Assembly (NCBI GenBank): GCA_030762935.1
Contig: CM060900.1
Span: 111,194,620 to 111,258,619, forward strand
Reading direction: 5' to 3'
DNA from: Hymenopus coronatus
Lineage: Eukaryota > Arthropoda > Insecta > Mantodea > Hymenopodidae
DNA: 64,000 bases
Positions 20,433 through 32,549 of the stretch are shown piece by piece (position 1 is the first letter of the stretch; every line of letters begins with the position of its first letter). The notes beneath the pieces were generated by a model. The model searched no databases, had not been told where the DNA came from, and saw only the letters and a list, made by a program, of their open reading frames with translations. The translations under genes were made by a program, and so were the position numbers.

Positions 20433-21721
20433 TTTTTAACATTTGGTGAGAAATTTATTCAGTCTCTGATATTGAACTCTCTAGTGGCATGCAGTTTTTC
20501 AGAAAAGATGCCATAAATCTGTGGATAGAATAAACCAGCACTTTCATCTTCTCTTTCAATATGTTATATCATTGTAATTGTAGCTATAACTGTTAAACAG
20601 TGAAGGATTGGTGGGTTATACCGCTCTCGACGGTAGACCTAGTCCAGGTCGCCGTCGCGCGAGCCGCCGAGCGATGGCCGCAGTGTGAGGAAAAAGTACC
20701 GCAAATGACTACTCATCGTTTTAAGGTTTAGCAGACATTAACTATTGCTTTGATTACTTTTCTACATCTACAAAAACGTAGTAACTGTTGTGTTATAGGG
20801 ACAGATGATGTCAATTTATTATTTTCAGTAAAAAAATCTTTTTTGTTGCAAAAATGAAGTCTGTCAACATTGTTTTACGTACTTCCAAAGTTTCGTGTTC
20901 CTACGACGCTTGTAAATTTCATAAGAGATGCCATTTTTAAAATCCTGCAGCCTTTAAATGTCTTTCTCATGTAAACTTTGATGAAATTTTCTCTCATTTC
21001 ATTCTTTTAGCATTTTGCTGCAATCAAGAACCATCTCCTCTTACAATTTTTATGTAAAGTGACTGAAAATTGCACTGGATGTTTGACAAATTATGACTAA
21101 TAAAACCAGTTATTTGATTTTTCATATATTGTATGGTTCAGGAAATAAAAAAAAAAGAAAAATATGCCACAGCAATAAACCACAGCATTTTTTTCATGAA
21201 TACATTAATTTTCTTTATTCTGCACCGGAAGTAAGTATAAAAAAGCTGATACTTAGTTTTATCAGTCACAGTTTCAACAACATATTCTATTAACTTTGTA
21301 AGAGGAGATAGACTTTGAAAGTACTGTTTTTAAACAACAAAAAACAACGAAAACTATTAAAGCTATAGAGTTGAAACTTTAATGGGTTTAAATAAGGTCT
21401 GAAACCCGTTCGCCCCCTTAAGGCGTAACAAGTCTTTTGGTGTATATAGTCAAGCTAAGACACAAACGTCGTTATCTTGACTAGTTTGCCGACACTGGTA
21501 CAATCTCATTTTACGCCTAGAGGCTACAATTATAATTAAACACTACTTGGGAAAGTTTTTCTTCCGAGAGAGTATATACTGATAATGTACAATAAGCAAA
21601 TTAGTAAGAAACAATTGCTAGTCTTCGGCTAGGATTTCACTGGCAGTAATTTACTACTGTAATGAGAAGTACTATACTGCATATATTCTGCCAATTAAAT
21701 TACATTAAATTAAATGGGGTT
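20433..21721. other. Unassigned AT-rich spacer
   Basis: No gene recognised. A small GC-rich patch at about 20625-20695 stands out but has no interpretable motif. Confidence 0.5.
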
Positions 21722-22138
21722 TTGGATAGGTAGAGTCAGACTGAAAAATTGAATGCCATAGCCGGGATTTGAACCACGGATCTGCCGGTTTGTAGCCATT
21801 TGCTCTACCACTGAGCTACCATGGCAAAAGGTCGGTATAGCATTGAATTTCTCAAATGACTCGCGTGTTTCCCGGTAAACTACAAGGTAATCTCAAATTA
21901 TTTTGAGATGACAACCCCAATGGCTACTTACAATTTTGTAAGCACTTTAAGTCCCAGGATTCATAGCATAGCCAAATATTGTGGACAATTGTCATAATTT
22001 TAATTGTTTTCGCACAGAAACCGTGTAGGTCAGGAGTTGGATAGGCAGTCAGACCGACAAATTCAATGCCATTGCCGGGATTTGAACCTCTGATCTCCCG
22101 GTCTCTAGCCTGCTCTACCACTGAGCTACCATGGCAAA
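21722..22138 (-). mobile_element. Family D tandem dimer 1 (two tRNA-like units)
   Basis: Two same-strand tRNA-like modules, 22068-22135 and 21755-21825, are about 310 bp apart. The 21755-21825 module has A-box TAGCTCAGTGG, B-box GGTTCAAATCC, a perfect D stem (GCTC/GAGC) and acceptor arms GCCATGG/CTATGGC that pair at all 7 positions, with one G-T. The anticodon and T stems are imperfect and there is no CCA end, so it is read as a pol III SINE head, not a working tRNA. Confidence 0.75.
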
Positions 22139-22388
22139 ATGGGGTTTTATTTATGGACGCTCTTTAACTGCTGTGGTTCTCGGCATTCCATTCTATACAG
22201 TGAAACACCGCTTACTTTTGCTCAGAGGCTTTTTTATCAGGCTTGAGGTTCTTTTACGTGCCGTAAATCTACGACACGGGACCAACGGCTTTACTTCCTA
22301 AGGAAGCCATGGTAAAATGTTTACGCCCAGAAAAAATCCATTGACCTTGGGTATATGAAGTTAGCATGATAGCTAATACACCACAGAG
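22139..22388 (-). mobile_element. SINE family C copy
   Basis: Tail 'atttatggacgctctttaac' at the low-coordinate end, body 'cgtaaatctacgacacggga', and the tRNA head toward 22388. Its tail directly abuts the 5' tRNA end of the D dimer. Confidence 0.75.
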
Positions 22389-23189
22389 GTTGACTTATTT
22401 TCTGCAGCAAAACAGTTTTAAAATAACTGCTTTGACTGAAGTATACTGAAGCACCATTGAGAAGTGGAGTTGCATTGCAATACGATTGTCAATTTTATGT
22501 TAGTTTATGTCGAACTATAACAAATGAAAACACTGTCCTTGTTTTTAAAAAGTTGTTTTCACAACGTCGGTTATTTCCTTCTAGGCTCCAAACTTTCACA
22601 TTTCTTATTCTTTTTATGTTCGTTCTCAGGATGATAGAGAACCGGATATTTCTCAGATTTAATCCTTATTAATTCATTAGGAAGCTCCACTTTAACAAAC
22701 AAACGAGGACCGAAACAAACACAGCTGAAAGACTCAGGGTGCTGTGTTCAAGAGATCGCATTCAGCTACAGCCAGGGCAATTGGAGCAAGGGCAATAAGT
22801 TTACTGTGAGAAAATGGAACCCAGCGTACTCCTTCTTGGCAGTACGACCTTGAACCTGCCGTTGGGATTCATACTTTTGCTTGAACATGCTCTTTGTGTA
22901 GCCCCATCCAGGTGCTTATCATGTTTAGACAGTAAAACACTACTCACAATAACAGTGGACCTCTAACGTAATAACCAGAATTAGTCACGGAATTAGTTGA
23001 CTTCAGTTGGGAACGAACGAGGCTGCGTTTTTGTCCTAGCCTTGTGGTAGCATTTCCAACCTATAGATAGTTGAGTAGCAAAGGTCACTACGGGCTCTCA
23101 TATTACTTCTTGGCTATAATATATTTTCTTTAGATATATTTTCTTTACATAAATGTATGGGGATCTTCACTTCGTAAGTACATTGCTTC
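22389..23189. other. Unassigned spacer
   Basis: No gene or repeat recognised. Confidence 0.5.
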
Positions 23190-23500
23190 AAAAACTGAAT
23201 GAATCAAAATCAGACTCTGTTATAGCAGGAGTGAACCCCAAATTAAAAAAAAAAAAAAAATGTCCTTGAGAAAAACTCTGGCTTTGCAGATATGTGTGCC
23301 ATAAAGGCATTGGATTCAAGCAGTGAACACAAATCGATGAAAGTTGATTCGTGTGATAGCCCATTCTGTTGTTATGCACCTTTCGCGCCATGTGATGTAG
23401 AACGAAGTTTTTCTAGCTATAAACTTATTTAAACAAGAGAGGTGTTTCATTTGAAACATTGAGAATGTACCTTGTAAGTTTCTGCAATGATATGTAAAGA
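23190..23500 (+). pseudogene. hAT transposase C-terminal (dimerisation) relic
   Basis: The plus frame reads PFCCYAPFAPCDVERSFSSY KLI before a stop. The P...CDVERSFS.YK core is the hallmark of the hAT C-terminal dimerisation region. A shifted frame then gives FETLRMYLVSFCND, matching the usual NL...L...CN end. Upstream, NVLEKNSGF fits the preceding helix. Frameshifts at an A-run (about 23244-23259) and the stop mark it as dead. No hAT terminal repeats were located. Confidence 0.65.
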
Positions 23501-24149
23501 AGTGTATTGTATTCATTTGTATTATTTGGGTTATTACTTTATTTATTTTAAATATTTATATATATGTGCAATGAATTTATGAAGAAATCTATTTTGTAAT
23601 ATATACTGTTTGCACATTGTTTTGCTTTTCTTGTGTTTTTTCTGTCATGGAAAATGCCTATTGCAGGATGTTAAAGCTTGTACAACCATGCAAAACTGTT
23701 ATGTATTTTCTGTTCGGCGGTGTTTTAGCTAGTAGGATGAGACGCCCATCCATGGTAGGGGTTTAGCGATTGGAAGGAGGCAGCGTTTTCTTAGTCTGAA
23801 ACAAGCGAGGAATAAAGGCGCGTGACAAGAGTGGAAGAAGGAAGCACTGTTGCCGATAATATTTGTGTGTTCACTGTGTACTATCTGATTCCTGTTGATT
23901 TTGGAGACTCGTCATCCTATTCTGAATAAAGTATTGCAACTCTATTGTCTGTTTGCCACGCGCGGAACGAATTCAACCTACATGTACCCCTCCTACAAGT
24001 TAAAGTGTTACTTGAGCGATAAGCCACCCCAACCCACTAGCTATAACACCGCTGAACTGGCAGTAGGCAATTAGCTTCCGTACTAGATATACAACGGAGC
24101 AGGTGAACATTTACTTTGTACCCTACTATGACTAAATGTTTACATGTTG
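23501..24149. other. Spacer; possible solo LTR at ~23697-23982
   Basis: The block starts TGTTATGTATTTTC, contains AATAAA (about 23925) and ends near CCTACA. TG...CA ends with an internal polyadenylation signal are LTR-like, but no flanking duplication is visible. Confidence 0.25.
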
Positions 24150-24235
24150 AGGCACGTGCTAATTGCATCTTCATTCCACGTATCATCGCCTGCGGTACTA
24201 TATGTAGTAAAAGCGGGTGTTAAACGTTATAAAAG
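24150..24235 (+). mobile_element. SINE family A' 3'-end fragment
   Basis: 'catcgcctgcggtactatat' and 'agtaaaagcgggtgttaaac' match the A' 3' end. Confidence 0.6.
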
Positions 24236-24289
24236 AAAAGTTGGGACAGTGCGCCTAACTTCATGCGGCTCGGAACACTGCGCCGAGGC

Positions 24290-24775
24290 TTGCTTATAAT
24301 TTAGTTATATTAGTGTTAATTGTTTTACTCATACACTCGTATATAGGATAGGAGTTGAATTCATAGTCACACGGAAATTTGAAACTTTGAAATTTCGGGA
24401 TTTAAAACACGGGTCTCCCAGTCTCCATCCGGTTGCTTTAACCACTGAGCTAACATGGCAACATACCGAACCGGCATTAAATTCCCCCAATTGCTCTCAT
24501 TGTTCCCGGTAAACTACTAGGGGATCTAGAATTATTTTGAGATGACTTAGCCCATTAACGACTTACAATCTCATATGTACTTTGTCCCGGGCTTTATAGT
24601 TAACCAACTATTAGGACAGCTAGTATTAGTTAATTACTTTTCCACACAATACATGTGGAGGATTGGAGGTGGATAGGTAGAGTCAGACTGTGAAAATTCA
24701 ATATCACAGCTAGGAGTTGAACCACGAATCTTCCGGTCTCTATCCGGTTGCTCTACTCTAAGCTACCATGGTAAA
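24290..24775 (-). mobile_element. Family D tandem dimer 2
   Basis: Two minus-strand tRNA-like modules, about 24385-24459 and 24701-24771, are about 312 bp apart, the same spacing as dimer 1. The spacer holds the same 'gttcccggtaaactac' and 'cccattaacgacttacaat' blocks and the tail 'ggataggtagagtcagac'. Confidence 0.75.
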
Positions 24776-24779
24776 ATGC

Positions 24780-25378
24780 TAACACAACCTATTCAGCTCT
24801 TATCCTACAAGCAATTTGTGTGGAAAAAACAATTAACACTAATTGAACTAATAGTTGGTTAACTATAAAGCAAGAGGCAAGGTACATACTTACGAAATTG
24901 CAATCACCATTGAAGTATGTCCTCCCAGAATAACTTAAGATCCTCCATGATTAACCGGGAACAATACGAGTCAGTTGCGGACTTTGTCAGGTAGACATGT
25001 CGCCATGGTAGCTCAGTAGTTAGAGCATTCGGCGTCGTCCTCCGTGGACTAGGGCTAACATACAAGCCTCTGGTTCCCAGGGTCGCAGGTTCAAATCCGG
25101 CAGAGGGCGATGGATTCTTTTACGGGCTAAAAATATTTAGCATGGCTTCCTTCGGAAGGGAAGTAAAGCCGTGTCGTAGATTTGCCGCTTATCAGACTCA
25201 AGCCTGATAAAAAGGCTTCTGAGGAAAATTAAGCTGTCTTTCACGTTAAATAAAGAATGGGACGCTAAGAACCACAGCAGTCAAAGAGCGTCCATAAATA
25301 AAGCTCAGTTTGAATTAGAGAAACCGGACAGAGACAGGGATGTCCGTGGTACAAGTCCCGGTTGTGGCATTGCATTTT
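24780..25378 (+). mobile_element. Family D unit (plus strand) split by SINE C
   Basis: Starts with the D tail (~24790) and spacer, then the 5' half of the tRNA-like head (GCCATGGTAGCTCAGTAGTTAG from about 25002). SINE C occupies 25033-25314. The 3' half of the head (gtccgtggtacaagtcccgg, ttgtggcatt) resumes after it. Relative to dimer 2 it is inverted. Confidence 0.7.
25033..25314 (+). mobile_element. SINE family C nested in family D
   Basis: Complete C: head 'cgtcctccgtggactagggc', B-box AGGTTCAAATCC, body 'tcggaagggaagtaaagccg', tail 'agcgtccataaataaagctc'. The flanks TTAGAGCATTCGG (25020-25032) and TTAGAGAAACCGG (25315-25327) agree at 10 of 13 positions, a plausible decayed target duplication. 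Confidence 0.75.
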
Positions 25379-25519
25379 TCAGTTTTACCTTCTATTCAAC
25401 TTCATTTATATACCTTTTCTTTGCACAGAACAAGAAATGGTGCAAGGCATAAGTTTTAGAGGTCTATTTATGCATGCGACATGTCCCTTTATGCATTGCT
25501 GGAAATTAGATCTACAAGC

Positions 25520-25755
25520 ATGTTTCCACATTTGTTTTGACAGCCAGTATGTTTCCCTTTGTATACGTCCCAGGTTCGATCCTAGGCGACGGTATGTGGA
25601 ATTTGTGATGGAGAAAGCGCCGCAGGGGTGGGTTTTCTCCTGTTTCTCCGGTTTCCCCGCCATCGCATTCCACCAGTGCTTCATTTCCATTCCACGTGTC
25701 ATGCAACTCTTCGCCTACGGTGCCATATGTAGTAAGCGCTATAAAAATCTCTTGT
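25520..25755 (+). mobile_element. SINE family A' copy
   Basis: B-box AGGTTCGATCC, core 'gggttttctcctgtttctcc', 3' end 'ggtgccatatgtagtaagcg'. The A-box end is eroded. Confidence 0.65.
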
Positions 25756-26337
25756 AAAATAATGTCGGTTTCCCTTGCCGGCTAGTACAATTTTGCGCCA
25801 CAAGGATTCTGTTTACTGTAAACGAACAATACACCTTTCTTAAAATAGAGAAAATGCAATAAGTAGAAATACGACAGATTAATTAAGAACAGTATTTCTT
25901 TTATATGGACATCCACATTAAAGATAAAAGTAACTCACATCTTAACTGTCGTCTTCATGTTCTCTTCAAGATATCGTTAGTGTCATCGTCTGTGATGTTA
26001 AACACTATTAAAAAACTGTGTGTTTACTATTGCTGCAAACTTAGCTCAGAAAAAAAGAAACGGCATTGGAGTGAACGGGATTATTGAACAGACCTCTTTG
26101 GGAAATTGCTCCTTCTTGTCGCGATTCTTGTACTTTGTTGACGAAAGATTCAAAATCTCCTAGTAAAAATTTATTCTACAGAATATTCAGTACCCACACT
26201 AGAAGGACGAGAATGAGATCACTCTTGCAGCACGTGAAAGCAACAGCCCTACTGAAAAATCAAAACTATAGCTATGGACTTCCCTATATGGTAACATTTT
26301 CTCTACTGCCTCGTTCACAATACAACGGAACGTGCAT

Positions 26338-26373
<36 letters not shown>

Positions 26374-27234
26374 CTGTATTGCCTAAATGGGACTTAATTA
26401 TGCTCTGATGTGACCAGATAGAGTTTTCTAACAATGGTGTGCTTTGGTCAGGTGTAACTGCATTAACGAGTGTCTGGATTTACATAAAGAGCATTCTTAA
26501 GAAGCTGCATCTGTGAAGTTTGACCAACAATGGTGAAAAATATATAAAAGATTGTTTCTTAATAAAATAATATGAATTCTAAATTTTAATAAAATAAACC
26601 TGGCAAACTTTGGCTAACAATTAACAGAAGCCATAACTGGATAGGCGTATGCTTAATAGGCACTCCGAACTTTAAACCTTATTTTTTGGTAAACTTTTTC
26701 CAACTTTTTTCATACTCAAAATATTCCAAACGATGCAATTTTTCACTAATTTGGTTCAAATTTCCACACATCAAATCAAAAGCACATTAAAGAAAATGAT
26801 CACAGTACTTTTTCAATATAACGCCCCAATTTTGATAAATAAGTATTATACTTTGAAAAATTCCAATAGTTTTTGGAGAGAAGAAAAGTAATAATTTGTC
26901 TACACTAATTAGGGCTAATATAAGAAATTGAATATTACAGATATATTTTTATACTCATTTACTTCAAAAATAGAATTTTTTCTGATTATTTTGAAATAAC
27001 GTGGCTCATTTTTATTAGAACAATGACTTCAGGCAGTAAAAAGTTCTGTTTAAATAACTATTCAAGCTAGAATTTTGACACGTGCAAAAAGATCTGTAAT
27101 ATTGCCCATAATAACTGATATAAATTTCTATTAGATATCTCGCATACTGAGGATTTTCCCAATTTCATAAATTCGTCACCTTAAAACAAATCTGATGTGT
27201 TCCAGTCACAGGAGATACAATACCTGTTCTGCAA
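25756..27234. other. Unassigned spacer with (CA)n
   Basis: A (CA)n microsatellite occupies about 26338-26371. The rest is AT-rich and shows nothing interpretable. Confidence 0.6.
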
Positions 27235-27955
27235 ACGATTATTCTTTTATCTACATCATACTAATCAAGTTAAACGTTAGCAGAAATTGCCTTATTAGTT
27301 GCTGCCTTCTAAGCAGAAGGGAAATATCGGAATACACTAAGCTAAGGCCATAGTCACAGCTTTTAAAAGCTGGTTGCTATGTGAACGGTTGAAGTCTGTT
27401 TCGCTTTGGCCAGAAGTAAAACAAAATATATATGAAAAGAAATATGACTTTCTTGTTTAAAAAAGTATAAGTAGTTTAAAATTAAAATCAATAACAAGGG
27501 ATATCTCGAAAACGGTTAACTCTACAACAATGTAGGATATAGATACTGTGTTTTAAGGAACTCTTCATTTTTGTGTTTTACGTTTTTTTTTTTTTTGTTT
27601 TTTTACACCTCTTACGGTTTACCAGTTATGCAAAAGTCATCCAGAATGTAGAGGTCTTCAGAGGCGATTCCCTGATAATTCAATAAAGGTATATATTTTT
27701 CGTTGTCATGTTAACATCTTTAATATATAGTATTTTGATCAAAGTAATTTAAGACATTTTGAGAACAACAAAACGTTTGATACTTAACGGTCTTTCTGTC
27801 CACAGACACGGGCCTTTTTCTAAAATGCTGTTTTTTTATTCAAAATATCTTAAAATGTGCATTTCCAGTGATATCTCGACATCGTTTTTGAGTAAAATAC
27901 GATACCTTCTCTACCTACTATGTGCATAGATGTGTAGAGATAGTAAATAAATAAA
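27235..27955 (-). repeat. R1 repeat copy 6
   Basis: Near-complete minus-strand copy: 'catactaatcaagttaaacg' (3' part), 'gaatgtagaggtcttcagag', then the 5' end 'ataccttctctacctactat'. T-run at about 27582-27603. Confidence 0.75.
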
Positions 27956-28667
27956 TTAATACATTGTAAGAATAAACTGCGAACTATGAAAAAGATGAGA
28001 TTTTTTTTTACATAACAAATATAAAGAATTAGAATTTATTTTCCCCCAAAATTCCTCATTACTTTCAAGCAATGGTCTGTATCAGTGTTCAGCCTGCAGT
28101 TGGAACAAAACAGGCTGCCAACACCGCTAATCAAAATTTTGTTGTTAATTTTAACTTTCACTTTGAACAGTTTGCCTTATAAACTAAATGTATCGATCCT
28201 TTCGGTTTACGGAAATGTAAATATATGGTAATGACCAGTCATAGGAATTCTTAAGCAGTTGACTTCAAGTTATTTATACTCAAACCATTTGTCAATAAAA
28301 AACATAAACAGAACTAAACGGCTACTGACAGGGACGTCAAAACAATCTGGTGAGTGCTGCCTTAAAACATCGACGGAGTGTAGGAGGAATAGGGTGGCTT
28401 GTAATCTGCAGCATCGCTGTCTAAATAAAGGTGTGGATCTTTATCGATGCTGATACTTAATGATGACTTTACGGGATAAGAGCAACTTAACTCGATTGTT
28501 AATTCCGTGAAGTCATCTTTAATCACTATCTAAAGTCCGATAACATTTCAACTTTATTTCCTTTCTTCCCAGCTTTAATACTTAGAAATCCATATACCTT
28601 TTAATGATTTATACAAATATTCTCTATACAAGGGAATACTGCAACGAAATCAATAAACTACTCAATT
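27956..28667. other. Unassigned spacer
   Basis: No gene or repeat recognised; a 64-aa frame at 28259-28453 has no familiar motif. Confidence 0.5.
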
Positions 28668-29130
28668 ATCGAGCCAGGTGGTTAAAGCGGTTTCTTCGTC
28701 TGTAACTGGCATTCGAGAGGTCCGGGTTCGCGCCCCGTCGACCACGTAGGCCGGGGGTTTTCCGTGATTTTCCTGGGATCCTTAGGCGAATCCTAAGGTG
28801 TTGTATATCTACCAGGTTCCTTTCCCTTCATTCCTTCATTTAATTTCCCTTCTTCTTTCAGCAGGTATGGTTCGGGGCTTTGCAGGCAGATGGCACGGTC
28901 GCTTGCTCGAAGTACAACTTTCTTCCCCCTTTAGGCTAGATGTCGTTGTAGAGGCATGCATCCGACAGCCTCCCGCCCTATGTATCCTCCGTGGCGCGCC
29001 GGGGCTACCATCTAGTAACACTGTTAGGGACTTCCGTACGTCTCTGCTCTTGGCTTCGTCCGCTCCTGTGTGCTGGCCTGTTATTTCCCCTCCTCTCATC
29101 CCTTCCCACGGGGGCTACTAGGCCGCAATA
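28668..29130 (+). mobile_element. SINE family F copy 1
   Basis: tRNA-like head 'gagccaggtggttaaagcgg', B-box GGGTTCGCGCCC, core 'gggggttttccgtgattttc', then an internal segment with 'cagatggcacggtcgc'. It resembles 30475-30890 and, more weakly, 60490-60900. Confidence 0.6.
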
Positions 29131-29200
29131 GATCAACACTTGCTCGCAGTTGTTGAGATGTTATACTCATACCTCAAACTATTCAAATTATCTAAAAATA

Positions 29201-29598
29201 TTCATAGTCGGCTTACCCTCCCCGCATTTTTTTAAGGACTGACAATCTAAAAATATGCGGAGTGAGTAAGACTTGCAAGCGGATAACTAGGGATCAGAAG
29301 CCTGTCTGGGAGCCAATGGCAAGAAACCACAGAATGGAGAATCTGGAAAGAATGGTCGGCCCGTAGCCAGGCATGGGCGTGAGGAAGTGGATGATACGAA
29401 ATGCAAGCGAAATGGATGATAGGAAAGATGATGATGGAGCAATTGAAGGAATGAGTGACGGGCGAAACCGGAGGACCTGGAGAAATCCCACTCAGACGCC
29501 GCTCGTCCACCACAAATCCCACATGCGGGCGCTTGGGGTCGAACCTGGCCCGCCTAGGTGGGAGGCGAGCGGTCTAACCACTCGGCCACGGCGCCGCC
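29201..29598 (-). mobile_element. SINE family A copy 2, with flanking direct repeat
   Basis: Full-length minus-strand A: head 'gccgtggccgagtggttaga', B-box GGTTCGACCCC, and 3' end 'ggagggtaagccgactatga'. ATCTAAAAATA (29190-29200) and ATCTAAAAACA (29599-29609) form a 10-of-11 target duplication. Confidence 0.8.
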
Positions 29599-29642
29599 AT
29601 CTAAAAACATATTTATCAAATTTTGATCACTGCTGTATATAG

Positions 29643-29695
29643 GAGTAGTAATAATAATAGTAATAGTAGTAATAATAGTAATTGTAATAATAATA

Positions 29696-29726
<31 letters not shown>

Positions 29727-29728
29727 TT
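29643..29728. repeat. TAA/TAG trinucleotide microsatellite
   Basis: Imperfect (AATAGT/AATA)n grading to a pure (ATA)n run, seen directly. Confidence 0.9.
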
Positions 29729-30474
29729 GGTTTCTAAAATAAATAATTTTCAATGCATGGATGTTCAAATTGATTATTATGTGCTCTTATATGAAATCAA
29801 AGTCATCGGCACTATAGCGTCCCTACTGAGACTTCCGAAAATGATACCTTAAGGATCTGAAAGTAAATGTTACTCTTCAGTTTTCCTCTCAAACAGCTTT
29901 AGGCGAAAATTTGTGAATCGTCGTATGTTTAATTTTTCGGGAAAATCAATAATCTTGAATTATAAGCAATAAGCTCATATTTGTGAATATTGACTTAAAC
30001 AAGCATTACAGTAACCTCTAATTAACTTGCATTTAGCTGACTATGTATACAATTTCACAAAATGCTAACAATTCTGGTAAAAATTGCAACGGCAGTGGTC
30101 TTTTAATATCAGGAACGTTATTCTTCATACACGGTTTTAAAGACGCTGGCTTTCTTGTATTGAGTAGAGCTTTAAAAACTGCATTACGGAATATAATACA
30201 CAATTATTGTTGTCGATAGATAGAGAGCATCACTATTTTTTTCTTTTAATTGAAGATATAGATTTGATTCGTGTTTGTTCATCGAATTATACATTCAGCA
30301 ACTTGAATGGGTTTCGTTTCCAGCTGTGCTCTTTAACTACTTCATAGACCCTGGTTTAGCAAATAAATCGCAAACATATGGCTGACTATCAGTTCGCCTG
30401 TGTTATTATCTGGAAACGCCGTTCAGCTCTTAACTTCTCCAACAAGTGCATATGCTATGGCTTTCAAAGTGACA
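29729..30474. other. Unassigned spacer
   Basis: No gene or repeat recognised. Confidence 0.5.
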
Positions 30475-30890
30475 TGGAGCGAGATGGATCCGCGGTAACG
30501 GGAGGGGCTCGCTTTCGGGAGGTCCCGGTTCGATTCCTGTTGGGCCAGCCACTCTCACCATGAGTATTTCAAGGTTTTCCTGGTTAGTAGACGAATGTGG
30601 TTTAACTTTTATCACCAATTTCCTGTCTCCTTATTCCCTTTCGTTTCGTTTCCGTTTTCATGCTTCAGGCGAAATTCGGGGTCTTGCCGTGTTAGTCGGT
30701 GTGGGACAGATGGTGCGTCCTTACTTTTGCAAAGTTTGCTCCGTCCTATTAGATGGTAAAACTTTTGAGCAGCCTAAAGTGTGCCCGACTCTGCAAGAAA
30801 GTAGCTTCCTCTGAGCAACCCAACACTGTGTTCGGGACCTCAAACTTGGCCTATTGTCTGGTCCTCATAATATAGAAAGCAGCTAGATAC
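30475..30890 (+). mobile_element. SINE family F copy 2
   Basis: 'gcgagatggatccgcggtaa', B-box CGGTTCGATTCC, 'caaggttttcctggttagta', and a later 'cagatggtgcgtcc' segment. It has no coding signature despite an 84-aa frame. Confidence 0.55.
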
Positions 30891-31094
30891 TAGTTTCAAA
30901 GTTGCTGACTTTCAAATAACATTGTTGTTTAGAATAGTTTATTTTAATTTATACTGTAATTTTATCTGTTATATTCTAATGTTTCAATTCTAGTTTGTAG
31001 CTTATTAAATTACTATTTATAAAATATTAAATGAATAACTTGTAATATTTTCTTTGTAATTAAATTAAATTGGAAATGAAACTAAAGTTTGAAT

Positions 31095-31640
31095 ACATAT
31101 CCGGCACTGTGAACAACATAACTCAAAAACGAAAACAACCAGAAGCCATCAATACTATCAAAAACGAAACGACGGATATTATCACACTTGATATTTATTT
31201 TTAGTATCTTGCAAAGACGAGTTTCAGGAAAATTCCTGTCCCCCAATTACATATTGATCGGAATATTTTTAGATTTTTTTATTTTCTAAAAAATGTCTTA
31301 ACGATTTTGATTATCTACCTTATATGAAACATATTTACATGGCCAATATAATATATAAATCTTGAATTTTCTGGAATAGCTGTGAAGGTCTCTTCATTCG
31401 AAAATTATTTTGTATACTGGTACATATTATACTGGTAGATGAAGACGTACTGCACATAACATGTAGATTCTTTAAAACACAACTTATTTCAAGTAACTTT
31501 TTATAACATCAGACATTTGAGAGATACACGTTATTAATGGTTCGATTGCCAGTCTTTAAAATTCATGTCGACGTTCATTTGTCTCATGATTGCATTTACG
31601 AGTATGATGGTTGTTATTCCCTTAGTGGCTATAATGCAAT
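31095..31640 (+). repeat. R1 repeat copy 7, 5'-truncated
   Basis: 'acataactcaaaaacgaaaa', 'ctaaaaaatgtcttaacgat', 'aaatcttgaattttctggaa' and 'gagagatacacgttattaat' follow the R1 order. Confidence 0.65.
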
Positions 31641-32124
31641 GTGCAGTTCATTTCAGCAAAGGTTCCATTAAAATGAAGTACACAGAAAAATACACTGTCT
31701 TAGGATAATTCGTATAGTCACTAATAAGCGGTAGAGGGTAGAGACAGCCATGTGCATGTATTACAGATTTTAAACTTAAAAATGCTGATTACTAGGTCTC
31801 GGAATTTTAAAGCATGTACTCCTTTAATTGTCGCGTTCTAACGCATTGCTATCGCGTAAGTTAGCAACAAAATTTTATTGAGTTACAGATTATGAAAATC
31901 AAGATTCATTGTATCGCTTATTATTCGTTATTAATTGCGTACAGTCAGGTTACTATTGTCCATGTACCTATGTCGTGGCATAGGCAGTGAATTCCTCTTT
32001 ATTTGCAAAGAATTTTGTATAATTTGAGAACTCAAAACAGTTAATAGGTACTACAGGTTTCTAAGATCTACTTAAAAAACCAATCTTCTTTTTCAGATTC
32101 TTTAAACAAGAACCGGGAACGGAT

Positions 32125-32545
32125 ATATTTGCACTTTCTCTAGGCACGCATGTGCAATATAAATACCAGGTATAGAAATTATTGTATTCCACCCAAAAAT
32201 TCGATACCAAGATTTCACCGGAAATATATTTTTTGAGAATCCTGAATAAAAAACATTTTTAAGAAAAAGGTCGTGTATCGTTTAAAAGCCCTGAACCCAA
32301 AAAGCAGCGCGCGTGTGTATGTGTGATTATGTGTGTTTGTAAGAATGCAGATCTCATTAAAGCTTATCAATTAATGTGCAATATATTTTTTGTTGAGTTA
32401 ACCCCTTTCGAGATATTATTCCTTATTATTGGTCTAAGTTTCAAATACTTATTCTTTAATCGCAGTATTTTTGTATGGTTGTATTTTTTTCTTCTAGTCA
32501 TGTAAAGAGAACGTAATTTCAAATCTATTAGAGAGTAACTAGTCC
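32125..32545 (+). repeat. R1 repeat copy 8, internally deleted
   Basis: 5' end 'cactttctctaggcacgcat' and 'attccacccaaaaattcgat', then a jump from about 32340 to the 3' half: 'ttttgttgagttaacccctt', 'gtcatgtaaagagaacg'. Confidence 0.65.
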
Positions 32546-32549
32546 TTAA

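Noticed and set aside
21755..22135. Functional tRNA genes
   Set aside because: Boxes A and B are good, but anticodon and T stems are mismatched and the same heads recur with common SINE bodies.
25362..25757. 131-aa plus-strand open frame
   Set aside because: It overlaps the D-unit end and SINE A'; the tRNA-like head explains the sequence.
28798..29121. 107-aa plus-strand open frame
   Set aside because: Lies within SINE F; GC-rich body gives long chance frames.
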